Positions 34,388-43,211 of a stretch of 50,892 nt of DNA are shown here, in pieces (within the stretch, counting starts at the first letter, position 1; every line of letters starts with the position of its first letter). The translations under genes were made by a program, and so were the position numbers. Under the pieces are notes generated by a model that ran no database searches, had not been told where the DNA came from, and saw only the letters and a program-made list of their open reading frames with translations. The stretch comes from Myxococcales bacterium (GTDB lineage Bacteria; Myxococcota_A; UBA9042): assembly GCA_009692465.1 (NCBI GenBank), contig SHZD01000014.1, forward strand, positions 1 through 50,892. The letters run 5' to 3'.

Positions 34388-36027
34388 AGCCCGACAGCGG
34401 CTCGCATCGGCTCACGCCGCAAGTCAACCAGCGCCGCCGCATCATCACTGGCGGTCGGCGTCGTCAGCCGCACGTGATGGTGCGCGTCGTGTCCCGGCAT
34501 GACTTGCACCACCTGCTGCCACAGCTTGGACTGGCGGTCGGCCGCAGCCATCCGCCGCCCCAGCCACGCCCGGACTTTTTTGCCGACGAAAATGTGCTCA
34601 ATCGGCGTACCCAGCGCCAGCCCTGTCCGTTCAAGCACCTGCAGCCACCGCCATGTCGCTTGGGCATCGAGCTTGCGCAGGCGCGGATGGCGCAGACCAC
34701 GGTTGTCGGTCGAGACAAAACTGATATCGGCATCTCGGCCCGAGGTGTGGCTCATGTGCCCAGCTTCACTGAGCATTTTCCATTTTTGCCAGCCGACGAT
34801 TTGCCCTTGGCCGTTGCGCTGTGGCCGCCAGCGCAGCTCGCCGGCGAAACTCTCCGGTTTTAGCGCGTGCCACTTGGATATTCGCACTTCAGCCAGCGAG
34901 TCCCAATCGGCGCGGCCCACAATCGCTCTACTTCCAATCCACTGGACTTGCACGCCTTTTTTCCGGTCGATGCGGTGGTGCAGCCACGCCACCACTTCGC
35001 GGCCCTCCAGCGCATCCCACGTCCGCACGGCTTGATGGCGCACCAGATCGCCATGGGCCAGCGTGCGTGCCGTCGTTGCAAGCATTTTGTTCAGTTCGCG
35101 CTTGTACTTGCGCGGTTTGTGCTGGGCCAACATCTCGACAAAACGTCGCGTCGCCACTCGCAACAAGGTCGCCTCGCCCGCGCCAAAGCCAGTCGCCTCG
35201 CCCCCTCCCAAGCTGGCCGCCTCGCCCGCCCCAAAGTTACCCGTGGAATTGTCGTGCCCGTTGCTGCCAGGGGCCGTCGGGCCGACCACCCCCAAGATGC
35301 GCCGCTCGACCCAGACCTTGGCTTGCGGCGACTCAAAGCGCTCGCCTTCATCGGCAAACTCATCGGCGGTCGCCCATTGGACCACTACCGGCTCGCCTAG
35401 TACGCGCCTGACCTGAGTCAGCCATTGCTTGGCCAATTGCGCCGCTGGCAGGCCTTGGAACTGCTGAACCAGCGTACCGTAGGCGATTTGGCCGCAGCCC
35501 GGCTGGGCGATGTCGCCGACCATCAAGCGCGCGTTGGGAAACTCTTGGTGAAACTGATCTTGAGCGCGCAACAGGACTCTGGCCAGCGCCGGGCGAGCCC
35601 ACGAGCGCCCGCGCACCGAGTCGCGAAAATCGAACGCAGTGTCGGCCTGGCCCACCAAAGCGCGAAAATCGATCAGGTCGCGGCAGGCCAGCTGGCGCAC
35701 CCCGGAGGTGGCGATGGCTTGCGCTTGCGCGGCTGGCGAAGGCAGCGCGCCGATGGCAGTCCATTCTTGTTCGGCGTGCGCCGGTTCGACAATGTGCAAA
35801 GTAGGGATTTTTACGCCTAAATCTGGCGCAAGAGTCACCGCCCCCGTGCCGTGCGCCGCCGGCAGTAGCAGTGGCAGTGGCGGGGCCTGCAACAGCGCGG
35901 CAATCTGAATCGCCCGCCGCACGCCGTCAGCCGTCGTCGTCTGTGCGCTGCTGACTAGCGCCGATGGCTCACTGCCAAGCGCGCCAGCACACAACAACCC
36001 GACAACCATGGTGACCACAGGGACCAT
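34384..36027 (-). CDS. Exported MepA-like (M74) murein endopeptidase with long N-terminal region
   Basis: From ATG 36027 the protein has 547 residues, starting with a Sec signal (MVPVVTMVVGLLCAGALG). The C-terminal 200 residues carry the M74/LAS metallopeptidase motifs: GHMSHTSGRDADISF and GHDAHHHVRL, with SRA-like and HIFVGKKVR segments between. These are zinc ligands of penicillin-insensitive D-alanyl-D-alanine endopeptidase. The roughly 330-residue N-terminal part is unusual for MepA. It contains VGDIAQPGCGQIAYGTLVQQ and a low-complexity stretch of FGAGEA/LGGGEA repeats, and may be a pro- or targeting region. The likely role is peptidoglycan crosslink cleavage in the periplasm. The frame is open to 36084 but lacks a better start. 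Confidence 0.85.
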   Translation of the reverse strand: MVPVVTMVVGLLCAGALGSEPSALVSSAQTTTADGVRRAIQIAALLQAPPLPLLLPAAHGTGAVTLAPDLGVKIPTLHIVEPAHAEQEWTAIGALPSPAAQAQAIATSGVRQLACRDLIDFRALVGQADTAFDFRDSVRGRSWARPALARVLLRAQDQFHQEFPNARLMVGDIAQPGCGQIAYGTLVQQFQGLPAAQLAKQWLTQVRRVLGEPVVVQWATADEFADEGERFESPQAKVWVERRILGVVGPTAPGSNGHDNSTGNFGAGEAASLGGGEATGFGAGEATLLRVATRRFVEMLAQHKPRKYKRELNKMLATTARTLAHGDLVRHQAVRTWDALEGREVVAWLHHRIDRKKGVQVQWIGSRAIVGRADWDSLAEVRISKWHALKPESFAGELRWRPQRNGQGQIVGWQKWKMLSEAGHMSHTSGRDADISFVSTDNRGLRHPRLRKLDAQATWRWLQVLERTGLALGTPIEHIFVGKKVRAWLGRRMAAADRQSKLWQQVVQVMPGHDAHHHVRLTTPTASDDAAALVDLRREPMRAAVGL

Positions 36028-36114
36028 GGGTTGACTGTAACCGTAAACGGGCGGGTGTCCAATCCGCTGCTCAAATCCACACACCGGTGCGCGCGGGTGC
36101 TTACCGTGATGGAC

Positions 36115-39100
36115 CTACTGGCCGCTGCGAGTAGCGCGCAAGTGCCCCTGAATTACCATCAATTCTCGTTCAATTTCAATGTGGTAGTCCGGCTCACTGG
36201 TCAATACATAGGCGTGAGTCCACAGCCGTTCTGCCTCTTCGTCGGCGGCCACGGTTTGCGCCGCCCGCGCCATCCGCATCAGCAACAGGGCCGCGTCTTC
36301 AGGCTGGCCACCGCGCTCCAAATGATAGGCCAGCCGCATGGATTCTTCTATGTCAGTGCGGCCTTGCGAGGCGATCCACGCCGCAACTTTGCGATGCATA
36401 TCCCGCCGCTCGCTCAGCCCCAGCAGGTCGTAGGCCACCCGCATCCGCAGCACGCTCGACAGCCGATACTGACGATCGCGCGGGTAGCGCGAAGCGGCGC
36501 CGTGCACGACAAAGCCGCTCTGCACAAGCACATCCAGCGCGCTATCGAGTTGAGCGACGCCTAACGCCCGCAGTGCTCCCGACCAAAAATCGGTGCCTAC
36601 TATGACCGCGCGCGCCAAAGCCTGCCGGGCGTGATCAGGCAGCGTCTCGATCAGCGCCCGAATGACGCTGCGCAGGTCACCTGGCCGCACTTGGGCCGGC
36701 ACCCGCTCGGGGTGGAAATGCCAGGTGCTATTGACCAAGGTGATCGCCTGCACCCGTGCCAGCAAGTGCACCAACTCGGCGGTCAAGAACGGGTTGCCCT
36801 GGGCGTACTCGGCGACAAAATCGAGTAAATCCGCGCTAGACGGCGCCGCGAGCATCTCGCGAACCACGCAGCGGACCGCGCCATCGGCCAGCGGCTGCAG
36901 CATCAACGGCTCGTCGAAGTCCAAGGCCAGTTTTTCGGGAACGGCACGCTGATGGGCATTGCTCTGCAGCACTTCGAGCTCGTCGGCTTCGGTCGAGCTG
37001 GCCACCGCCAAAATCGGCGCCCCGTGCAACTGGGCGAGCAAGTCGCGAAACAGCGCCAAACTCGACGGGTCGGCGTGCTGGGCATTGCGAATGAGCAAAA
37101 GCACCGGCGTTGTATTGGCAACTGCCCGAAAATAATCAGCTAATGCTGCTGCGAGCCGTTTACGGCCCGTGCCGGCCATCGTTTCGCGCGCGCCCATCCG
37201 GCCCTGGACGTCGACGTCAAAGGCCGGCAATTGCGCAATAATGTCGGCAACGCGCTCCGATTCGACCTGCTGCTCAGGCGTCAGGGTCGCCCGGCCCAAC
37301 CGCCCAAAGGCATAGGCGACCATCCGCCGCAGCTTGGTGCGTGTTTGCTCGCTGCTGTCCTCGTCCAAAACCCCGGCGCGCAGGCGGACCAACTCGACGA
37401 CCGCGGAGTACGGGATATTGCGTCGCAGCCGTGTACAAGCCACTTCCATGAAAAAATACAGTTTTGTCGGCATCTGCTCGACTTGACTGCGAAAGGCATC
37501 GAGCAGCGTGTTCTTGCCCATCCCGACTGAGCCCAGCACCAGACAGGTCAGCGGCCGGGCCCGCACCTCGGCGTCATCGAGCATCAGCCACAGCCGGCGC
37601 AACTCCATTTCGCGGCCCGTCGTCGGCAAGGCGTTGGACCACGCATGGCAAATGAGCAAGATATCTCGATTGTTTTCACGAATATACACCGTAGCCGTCG
37701 CGTCCCGGTGGCCATCGAGGCGGGCCAGAAAGACGTACGGCCCGACGGCCAGTTCAGCACCCAGAATCGGGGTGTGGCCCAGTTCAAATTCGGCTGCCGG
37801 CGACTCCAAATTGGCGCGCACGTCGTCAAACGGCATCGCGTACACGGTGGCCCCGGACGGCTGACTGCGGATGTGAATCACCCCCCGCCGCGCGCTTAGT
37901 CCTTCTAATTCATGGGCTTGCCGCGCGAAAAACAGCTTGGTCGGGGTGTCTCCGCCCGCCATCGCCTCTTCATGGCGCTGCCAAAACAACTCGATCAACC
38001 GCTGTTTGGCCGCCGGATGGCCCTCGCCTTGGTCCACCGCTTGGCGCAGTTGTTCCACAGCGGTCGCATAGGCCTGGGCATACAGAATCTCGACCAAATC
38101 CGCTTGCTGCTTGACGACTTGCAGCCGTTGCCGCGCCGCATGGGGAAACCACGGGCGGACCTCGCGGGTCAGCGCGTTGATTTCTTGCACCACCATTTCG
38201 CGCTCGCCGCGCAACTGATCCGCAAGCTCAAGCGCGGCCAGTGCCCGTTGGTGATTTTGGTCCGCGCGCTCCAAAAGGCGCTGGCGCTCCAAGTCGCCGG
38301 CCAGAAACGCTTCGAGCGCTTCGTACACTTGGCGCATCGACTCTGTGCGGCGCTCGCGGCGCTTTTCCAGCATCTGCAGGCACAACACCTCCAAATCGTG
38401 GGGCACCAGGCGGTCGCGTGCCACTGCCGATGGCGGCAACGGCACCACATTTTTGCAAGCCTCCAGTTGCTGTTGGGTCGTTTCACCTCCGTACGGACGC
38501 CGCAGCGTCAGCACCTCGTACAGCATGACTCCCAGCGAATACACATCGGCGCGGGCATCGACGTCACCGTCGCGGCCGTGGGCTTGTTCGGGGCTCATGA
38601 AAGCCGGCGTACCGATGACCATTCCGTCCGCGGTACTGTCCGTGTCCAGCTTTTTGGCTACCCCCCAATCGCAAATCTGCACTTCGCCCAGCTCGCCCAT
38701 GAGCACGTTGTCGGGCTTCAAATCGCGGTGCACCACCTGTTTTTTGTGAGCGTAGTGCATGGCCTGGGCGATCTGCACAAAAACACTGACTAAACGCCGC
38801 AAAGGCCAGCTGCGCAGCGTTTGGGGGTCGCCGACTTGCAACAAGCGCAACACATCGCCCAGAGTGCGACCGGTCATCTTGCGCATGGTGTAGTAGCTCA
38901 GCCCGTCGTCGTCGACGCCCAGCTCGTACACCGGCAGGATGGCGGGGTGCTCCAAGCCTCCAAGCACCCGCGCTTCGCGGCGCAGTGCACCGACAAACTC
39001 CAGTTGATCGCGCAAGTCAGGGCGCAAACGCTTTAGCGCCACATCGCGCAGCAAGCCGCGGTCATGCACGGCAAACACCGAGCCCATGCCGCCGATGCCC

Positions 39101-39396
39101 AATTCGCCCTGATGCTGATAGCGCAAGCTGCTGGCCCGCGCCAAACCCGATTCGCCCAAGGTATCCACAGCCAACACCGGCGTCGTCGCCGGCCCGCTGG
39201 GACCGTCCTCCTCGACTGCGCTTGGCGCGGAGGCGTCAGCCGCTAGGCGCTCCGCGAAAAGGGCGCGCTCGTGTTCGCTAAGCTGCCCAGTTTGCCGAAA
39301 AGCCTGCACCCGGGTGGCCTCGGGGTCGTCACCACGCAACGCAGGCACTGCGCTGGCTTGGGGATCGGAGTTGGCAGGGGGCGAACCGGAACTCAT
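36115..39396 (-). CDS. Ser/Thr protein kinase-PEGA-like-P-loop ATPase fusion
   Basis: This 1093-residue protein has a kinase domain with glycine loop GELGIGGMGSVF (about 98-108), K122, E141, HRDLKPDN at 223-230, DWG in place of DFG at 243-245 and SPE at 268-270. A charged helical linker (370-500) follows, then a PEGA-like beta domain (IHIRSQPSGATVYA, about 506-575). The AAA/STAND-like ATPase has GSVGMGKNT at 622-630 and VLLLIRNAQHADPSS, and a helical tail completes it. Asparagine replaces the usual Ser/Thr in the Walker A motif. There is no membrane segment. Kinases of this layout are frequent in Myxococcota signalling. Targets are unknown. It ends 30 bp before the MepA-like reading frame begins and may share its transcript. 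Confidence 0.88.
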   Translation of the reverse strand: MSSGSPPANSDPQASAVPALRGDDPEATRVQAFRQTGQLSEHERALFAERLAADASAPSAVEEDGPSGPATTPVLAVDTLGESGLARASSLRYQHQGELGIGGMGSVFAVHDRGLLRDVALKRLRPDLRDQLEFVGALRREARVLGGLEHPAILPVYELGVDDDGLSYYTMRKMTGRTLGDVLRLLQVGDPQTLRSWPLRRLVSVFVQIAQAMHYAHKKQVVHRDLKPDNVLMGELGEVQICDWGVAKKLDTDSTADGMVIGTPAFMSPEQAHGRDGDVDARADVYSLGVMLYEVLTLRRPYGGETTQQQLEACKNVVPLPPSAVARDRLVPHDLEVLCLQMLEKRRERRTESMRQVYEALEAFLAGDLERQRLLERADQNHQRALAALELADQLRGEREMVVQEINALTREVRPWFPHAARQRLQVVKQQADLVEILYAQAYATAVEQLRQAVDQGEGHPAAKQRLIELFWQRHEEAMAGGDTPTKLFFARQAHELEGLSARRGVIHIRSQPSGATVYAMPFDDVRANLESPAAEFELGHTPILGAELAVGPYVFLARLDGHRDATATVYIRENNRDILLICHAWSNALPTTGREMELRRLWLMLDDAEVRARPLTCLVLGSVGMGKNTLLDAFRSQVEQMPTKLYFFMEVACTRLRRNIPYSAVVELVRLRAGVLDEDSSEQTRTKLRRMVAYAFGRLGRATLTPEQQVESERVADIIAQLPAFDVDVQGRMGARETMAGTGRKRLAAALADYFRAVANTTPVLLLIRNAQHADPSSLALFRDLLAQLHGAPILAVASSTEADELEVLQSNAHQRAVPEKLALDFDEPLMLQPLADGAVRCVVREMLAAPSSADLLDFVAEYAQGNPFLTAELVHLLARVQAITLVNSTWHFHPERVPAQVRPGDLRSVIRALIETLPDHARQALARAVIVGTDFWSGALRALGVAQLDSALDVLVQSGFVVHGAASRYPRDRQYRLSSVLRMRVAYDLLGLSERRDMHRKVAAWIASQGRTDIEESMRLAYHLERGGQPEDAALLLMRMARAAQTVAADEEAERLWTHAYVLTSEPDYHIEIERELMVIQGHLRATRSGQ

Positions 39397-40020
39397 CGTC
39401 GCTCAAGAGTGCCATGTACGGGCACGCGGTGCCAACTTGTCGGCGGGTTGCGGCACTGGCACTTGGGCACACAGAGCCATTGATGTCACACAACGGATTG
39501 CAGACCCCGCGACAACATCGTTTGGCAACTGCGCGTGTGCGACCTGCAAACTCGGCCGGCCGCAATGTCCAACACTGGGGCATCGACGCCATGGTGCGCC
39601 CCCAAGCCCAATCTGTTGAGCCACGCTTGCCGCCTGCTTGGAATCCCATTGTGCGTTTTCAGTTGACGCTGCATGGGGTTGGATAAAATCACCGTGGGTC
39701 TTAGCAACTTGACAGGCCAGCGTCATCGGGCGACAGTAGCGCGTTGCCTTCTGGCCATCGCCGCGGCGCGTTTGGCCAACCTCGTGCGTTTGGCTGCGTA
39801 CTGCGGGTGAGAAGGGCACTGGACTCGACCCGCCGTTCAGTCCGCCACTGGGTCAACTGACGCAACGCCACCACAGCAAGGCGATGCAGGGGAATTCGCA
39901 ATGCTCGCTCCAACACACAGGCCTGGGCAGTGGCTGGCGCGGTCGCAAGCACTGACTTGCTGGTGGCTGCCCGGTGGCAACGTGGCCTGGGCGGTTGCCC
40001 GAGGTTGCGCGGCAACCAGA
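39397..40020. other. Long intergenic region without a confident gene
   Basis: These 620 bp lie between the divergent kinase-ATPase and DUF4398 genes and must hold both promoters. I found no motif-bearing frame. A palindrome GGTTGC/GCAACC lies at about 40001-40016, just before the 30-bp repeat array. Confidence 0.4.
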
Positions 40021-40200
40021 ATGTTCGCGCACTTCGGCGCGGTGGCCAAATTGTTCGCGCACTTCGGCGCGGTGGCCCGATTGTTCGCGCACTTCGGCGC
40101 GGTGGCCAAATTGTTCGCGCACTTCGGCGCGGTGGCCAAATTGTTCGCGCACTTCGGCGCGGTGGCCAAATTGTTCGCGCACTTCGGCGCGGTGCTGGCT
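40021..40200. repeat. 30-bp tandem repeat (six units) inside a coding region
   Basis: Six contiguous 30-bp units start at 40021, 40051, 40081, 40111, 40141 and 40171. Each contains TTCGCGCACTTCGGCGCGGT. The first starts ATG instead of TTG and the last ends CTGGCT instead of CCAAA. The period is ten codons, so copy-number change keeps the lipoprotein frame and alters only the length of its N-terminus. There are no spacers, which excludes CRISPR. Confidence 0.97.
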
Positions 40201-40548
40201 GTGACCCTTGCGCTGGCGAACTGCGGTTCAGTCGGGGCCTCCACCGCGATCACCGATGCGACTCGCGACTTGCGCGAAGCCAAGCAGCAAAAAGCCGACG
40301 AGTTTGCTGTCTATTATTACTCGCGGGCCGAAGTCTACTTGCAGAAGGCCAAAAAACTCAACGGCATGGGGCAGTTTCAAGTCGCCCAGGAATACGCCCG
40401 GACCAGTTCCGAAGCCGCTGCCAAATCGCTCGACGTGGCCCGCATCAACAAGGATCAATCGGCGCGCCGCGACAAGTTTGCGCCCAAAAAAGACGGAAAA
40501 GACAGCGAACCGGAGGTGCCGGGGTTTACGCCCTCGGACCGAAAGTAG
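40021..40548 (+). CDS. DUF4398-type lipoprotein with a repeat-expanded N-terminus
   Basis: The mature part after the lipobox cysteine (LANCGSVG) has ITDATRDLREAKQQKADEFA, YYYSRAEVYLQKAKKLNGMG and EYARTSSEAAAKSLDVAR, an alpha-helical DUF4398-like domain found beside OmpA lipoproteins in this type of genome. It is probably periplasmic and anchored in the outer membrane. The N-terminus is odd: six in-frame 30-bp units encode repeats of LFAHFGAVAK before the hydrophobic signal. ATG 40021 opens the first unit, but each unit also supplies an in-frame TTG and GTG. The real start may be the last units (40141 or 40171), which would give a compact signal peptide. The frame is open further upstream to 39901. 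Confidence 0.75.
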   Translation: MFAHFGAVAKLFAHFGAVARLFAHFGAVAKLFAHFGAVAKLFAHFGAVAKLFAHFGAVLAVTLALANCGSVGASTAITDATRDLREAKQQKADEFAVYYYSRAEVYLQKAKKLNGMGQFQVAQEYARTSSEAAAKSLDVARINKDQSARRDKFAPKKDGKDSEPEVPGFTPSDRK

Positions 40549-40696
40549 CGGCGCAGCAAGCGGAACATCTCAGTTTTGCTTCGCCTTGTGCGCGGGCAAT
40601 TCGCTAGAAACGACAAGGCATGCAAAGACCTTCTAATCTGCGCGCCGCGAAAATGGGGCGGCCCACCCCAAATCGGGGCAGACGCTAGGTTTAGAA

Positions 40697-40762
40697 GTGC
40701 TGACGCCAGTGCTCATCAGTGCAAACGCCAATGCTCCTAAGCGCAAACACCAGTGTGGCAAA
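40697..40762. repeat. Degenerate 22-bp tandem repeat upstream of the OmpA gene (three units)
   Basis: Units start at 40697, 40719 and 40741. They align on GTGC(A/T)(A/G)ACGCCA(G/A)TGCT and share about two thirds of positions. The array ends 15 bp before the start codon, so it forms most of the 5' leader. The same period as the hemC leader repeat may be coincidental, since the sequences differ. Confidence 0.7.
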
Positions 40763-40777
40763 CTCTCGAGGAACGGT

Positions 40778-41899
40778 ATGAATTCAACAATCCGCAGCTT
40801 GGGGACTCTCACCGCTGTCGCGCTTTTAGCGCTGGCGCTGGTCGGTTGCGTGACAGGCGCCGAGGTGGAACGGCAAACCGCCGAATTGGCGGAGCAAGTG
40901 CGATCGGCGCGCGAACCCGCCTACTACTGCGCTCCTCGCGACCTCGCTTTGGCCGAAGCTGCCATCGACCATGCCCGCTATGATGCCGATCGCGGCGATG
41001 CCATCAGCGCCCATTACCACTTGGAAAGCGCCAAAGAGCACACCGAAAAGGTGGTCGCGGTCAAAGGCAAGAAGGGCTGCTGTGCCGACAACGACGGTGA
41101 TTTGTTGTGCAATGCCGACGACAAATGCCCTGACGATCCAGAGGATTTTGACAAGGATCAAGACGAAGACGGCTGTCCAGAATACGACCGCGATGGCGAT
41201 GGGATTCACGATCAAAAGGATACCTGCCCCGATCAGGCCGAAGACAAAGACGGCTTTTTGGACGAGGACGGCTGCCCAGAAGACGACAATGACAAAGATG
41301 GCATTGACGACAAGAAGGACAAGTGCCCCAATATTGCTGAAGACAAAGATAGTTTTGACGACTTGGACGGTTGCCCCGAGCTGGACAACGACGGCGACGG
41401 CATCAACGATTATCCAGCCAAAGCCGACCAGTGCCCGAACGAACCCGAGGTGTACAACGGCCTAGACGACATCGATGGCTGCCCCGACAAGCTGCCCGAC
41501 GCGCCGCCGCCGCCCAAGAAATTTGAGAACATTGAGGTCGAGTCCGACCGTATCGTGTTCAAGAAGCAGATTCAGTTTGCCACTAATTCGGCCAAGATCG
41601 TCGGGCAACTGTCGGAAGATATTCTCAATGAGTGTTCGCAGGCGCTTAAAGAGAAGACCGACGTCAAGGTTCAGATCGAAGGTCACACCGACGAGCGCGG
41701 TCCCGACGCCAAAAACAAGAAACTGAGCCAAGCGCGCGCCGAGTCGGTGGTCGCGGCGCTAGTCAAGCGCGGCATTGCGCGCAGTCGTTTGATTCCAGTC
41801 GGTTTTGGCGAAGAGCGGCCGCTCGATACCGGTCACACCGACTTGGCGTGGGAAAAGAATCGGCGGGTCGAGTTCAATTTCCTGCCGCCAGACAAATAG
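40778..41899 (+). CDS. OmpA-family lipoprotein with calcium-binding TSP3 repeats
   Basis: The start ATG 40778 follows AGGAACGGT; the frame is open to 40697. The 373-residue protein has a lipoprotein signal with lipobox LVGC. A DUF4398-like helical region follows (to about residue 90, including AEVERQTAELAEQV and HYHLESAKEHTEKV). Thrombospondin type 3 repeats rich in D-x-D-x-DG (about 102-245, with paired CP motifs) and an OmpA_C domain (about 256-373) complete it. IQFATNSAKI, IEGHTDERG and LSQARAESVVAALVKRG show the peptidoglycan-binding fold. It should link the outer membrane to peptidoglycan. The stop TAG directly precedes element copy 11. The separate DUF4398 gene upstream probably works with it. 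Confidence 0.93.
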   Translation: MNSTIRSLGTLTAVALLALALVGCVTGAEVERQTAELAEQVRSAREPAYYCAPRDLALAEAAIDHARYDADRGDAISAHYHLESAKEHTEKVVAVKGKKGCCADNDGDLLCNADDKCPDDPEDFDKDQDEDGCPEYDRDGDGIHDQKDTCPDQAEDKDGFLDEDGCPEDDNDKDGIDDKKDKCPNIAEDKDSFDDLDGCPELDNDGDGINDYPAKADQCPNEPEVYNGLDDIDGCPDKLPDAPPPPKKFENIEVESDRIVFKKQIQFATNSAKIVGQLSEDILNECSQALKEKTDVKVQIEGHTDERGPDAKNKKLSQARAESVVAALVKRGIARSRLIPVGFGEERPLDTGHTDLAWEKNRRVEFNFLPPDK

Positions 41900-42032
41900 A
41901 CAGCCGATCAAATACTAGTTGCTCGGCGTCTCTTTGCTTGTTTCGTGGGTCGCGAGCCTGCGCCCGAGGCGACGGGCCGCTCCGATTCTGTTTGGCAATT
42001 CTCTTCGGTGGGGCGATAGTTGGCCCAGTCGG
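41900..42032 (+). mobile_element. Structured dispersed element, copy 11
   Basis: The element follows the TAG stop codon of the OmpA gene (41897-41899), and TAG recurs at 42033-42035. The 5' arm AGCCGATCAAAT pairs with GTTGCTCGGC. The core TTTCGTGGGTCGCGAGCCTG is present, with a CGCC/GGCG hairpin after it. The 3' end GTTGGCCCAGTCGG resembles that of copies 1 and 10. The segment to 42113 contains nothing else recognised. Confidence 0.75.
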
Positions 42033-42113
42033 TAGCGCTCGCCTGATCGCCGTCGGATTGGCGGGCTGCCAGCTCTGCACTGTGCGGTCCCTCTGATGCA
42101 GGCGCTTTTGCGA

Positions 42114-43190
42114 CTACGATCCCGCTAAGCGCAACTGCAATAGGGCGCGCACCGCGGGCATTTGTCGGACCAGCTCGAGTGCAAAGGCGGCATGACCCTC
42201 GGCGTAACCGTTGCCAATCAGCAGGTCAACGTCGGCGCCGACGCCTTCAGCACCCAGCGCAACCCGCGAAAACGCGGTGGCCATGCCGAAAAACAGGCAC
42301 ATGCCGCGCGACTTGCACGCCAAAATCGTGGCCATTTCAGTGCCGGCCACGCTGGCCATGTTGACCACCGCATCGGCGCCGCGACCGCTGGTCCACTGGT
42401 GCACCTGGCCACGAACCGCGAGCGCATCGGCGGCATCGAGCGCCGCGAACCCGTCGCACAGACCAGCGGCGTGGACTTGCTGCACTGCCAGTGCCGAGCG
42501 ATCAATGGCCCACAAGCGTAAATCGGGCCGACAGTTGCGCGCCGCCGCCAACGACAAAGCCCCGGCCTTGCCGGCTCCAAGCACCACCAGATCGCCACCT
42601 ATCGGCAAGTGCTGAGCCCAGCGCTGGACCAAGGCCGGCGCGCCGCACACGTCCAAGATCGCCAGCGCCAGCGTTTGGGCATAATCAGTCGGCACCACGG
42701 CCACCGGCGCCGATGACGGCAGCAGGGCATGGCCGCGTACGTGGACCTGATGGGCGTGCGGCACGACTTGGGTGATGCACTGCAGCCACAACGGCGTCAG
42801 CGTCAACGAGACCAAGGTGGCGACCACGGTGTCGGTGGGCAGTCCTTGCAAAGGCCCGCAATACTGGGGGCCCAGCGCGTGCAGTCGACCGAGCAACATG
42901 CCACCCGAGCCAGTCACTGGGTTTTGCATCTTGCCGCGGGCGCTGACGATGGCCTCAATCTGGGCGGCGATCGCCGGGCCGCCGTTGGCAAGCACTTGTT
43001 CTAGTTGTACAAATGAAGCGGCGTCGATATTGAGGACGTCGACATTGAGCCAGACCTCACTCGCATAGGGCGGCAGTGAATTATCTAAGACATCAGCAGC
43101 TTGTGGCAACAAGCCCACAGGCGAGCGCACCCGATGCAAGCCGAGAGGATCGCCGCCGCTGCGAAACTGAGTCGCACTGTCGCTGAGCAT
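42114..43190 (-). CDS. kdd: L-erythro-3,5-diaminohexanoate dehydrogenase
   Basis: The protein is about 358 residues from ATG 43190; a TTG at 43208 is an alternative. Kdd oxidatively deaminates 3,5-diaminohexanoate in the lysine fermentation pathway (NAD+-dependent). Matches I recognise are VLNIDAASFVQLE, GKMQNPVTGSGGMLLG, LVSLTLTPL, LDVCGAPALV, the Rossmann stretch VVLGAGKAGALSLAAA, NMASVAGTEMATILACKSRG and FGMATAFSRVALGAEGVGAD with IGNGYAEGHA. The neighbouring kce, kal and lysine aminomutase genes are absent here. It lies 21 bp after a PEGA-protein gene on the same strand, an unrelated partner. Confidence 0.88.
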   Translation of the reverse strand: MLSDSATQFRSGGDPLGLHRVRSPVGLLPQAADVLDNSLPPYASEVWLNVDVLNIDAASFVQLEQVLANGGPAIAAQIEAIVSARGKMQNPVTGSGGMLLGRLHALGPQYCGPLQGLPTDTVVATLVSLTLTPLWLQCITQVVPHAHQVHVRGHALLPSSAPVAVVPTDYAQTLALAILDVCGAPALVQRWAQHLPIGGDLVVLGAGKAGALSLAAARNCRPDLRLWAIDRSALAVQQVHAAGLCDGFAALDAADALAVRGQVHQWTSGRGADAVVNMASVAGTEMATILACKSRGMCLFFGMATAFSRVALGAEGVGADVDLLIGNGYAEGHAAFALELVRQMPAVRALLQLRLAGS

Positions 43191-43211
43191 GGGAGACGGC
43201 CGCGCCAAACG

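Noticed and set aside
40021-40200. CRISPR array from regularly spaced 30-bp repeats
   Set aside because: Units are contiguous with no unique spacers, and no cas genes are present. The same applies to the 12-, 13-, 21- and 22-bp arrays.
39837-40283. Minus-strand protein with repeated ATAPKCANN units
   Set aside because: It is the antisense translation of the 30-bp array. The plus strand has a convincing lipoprotein signal and DUF4398-like domain.
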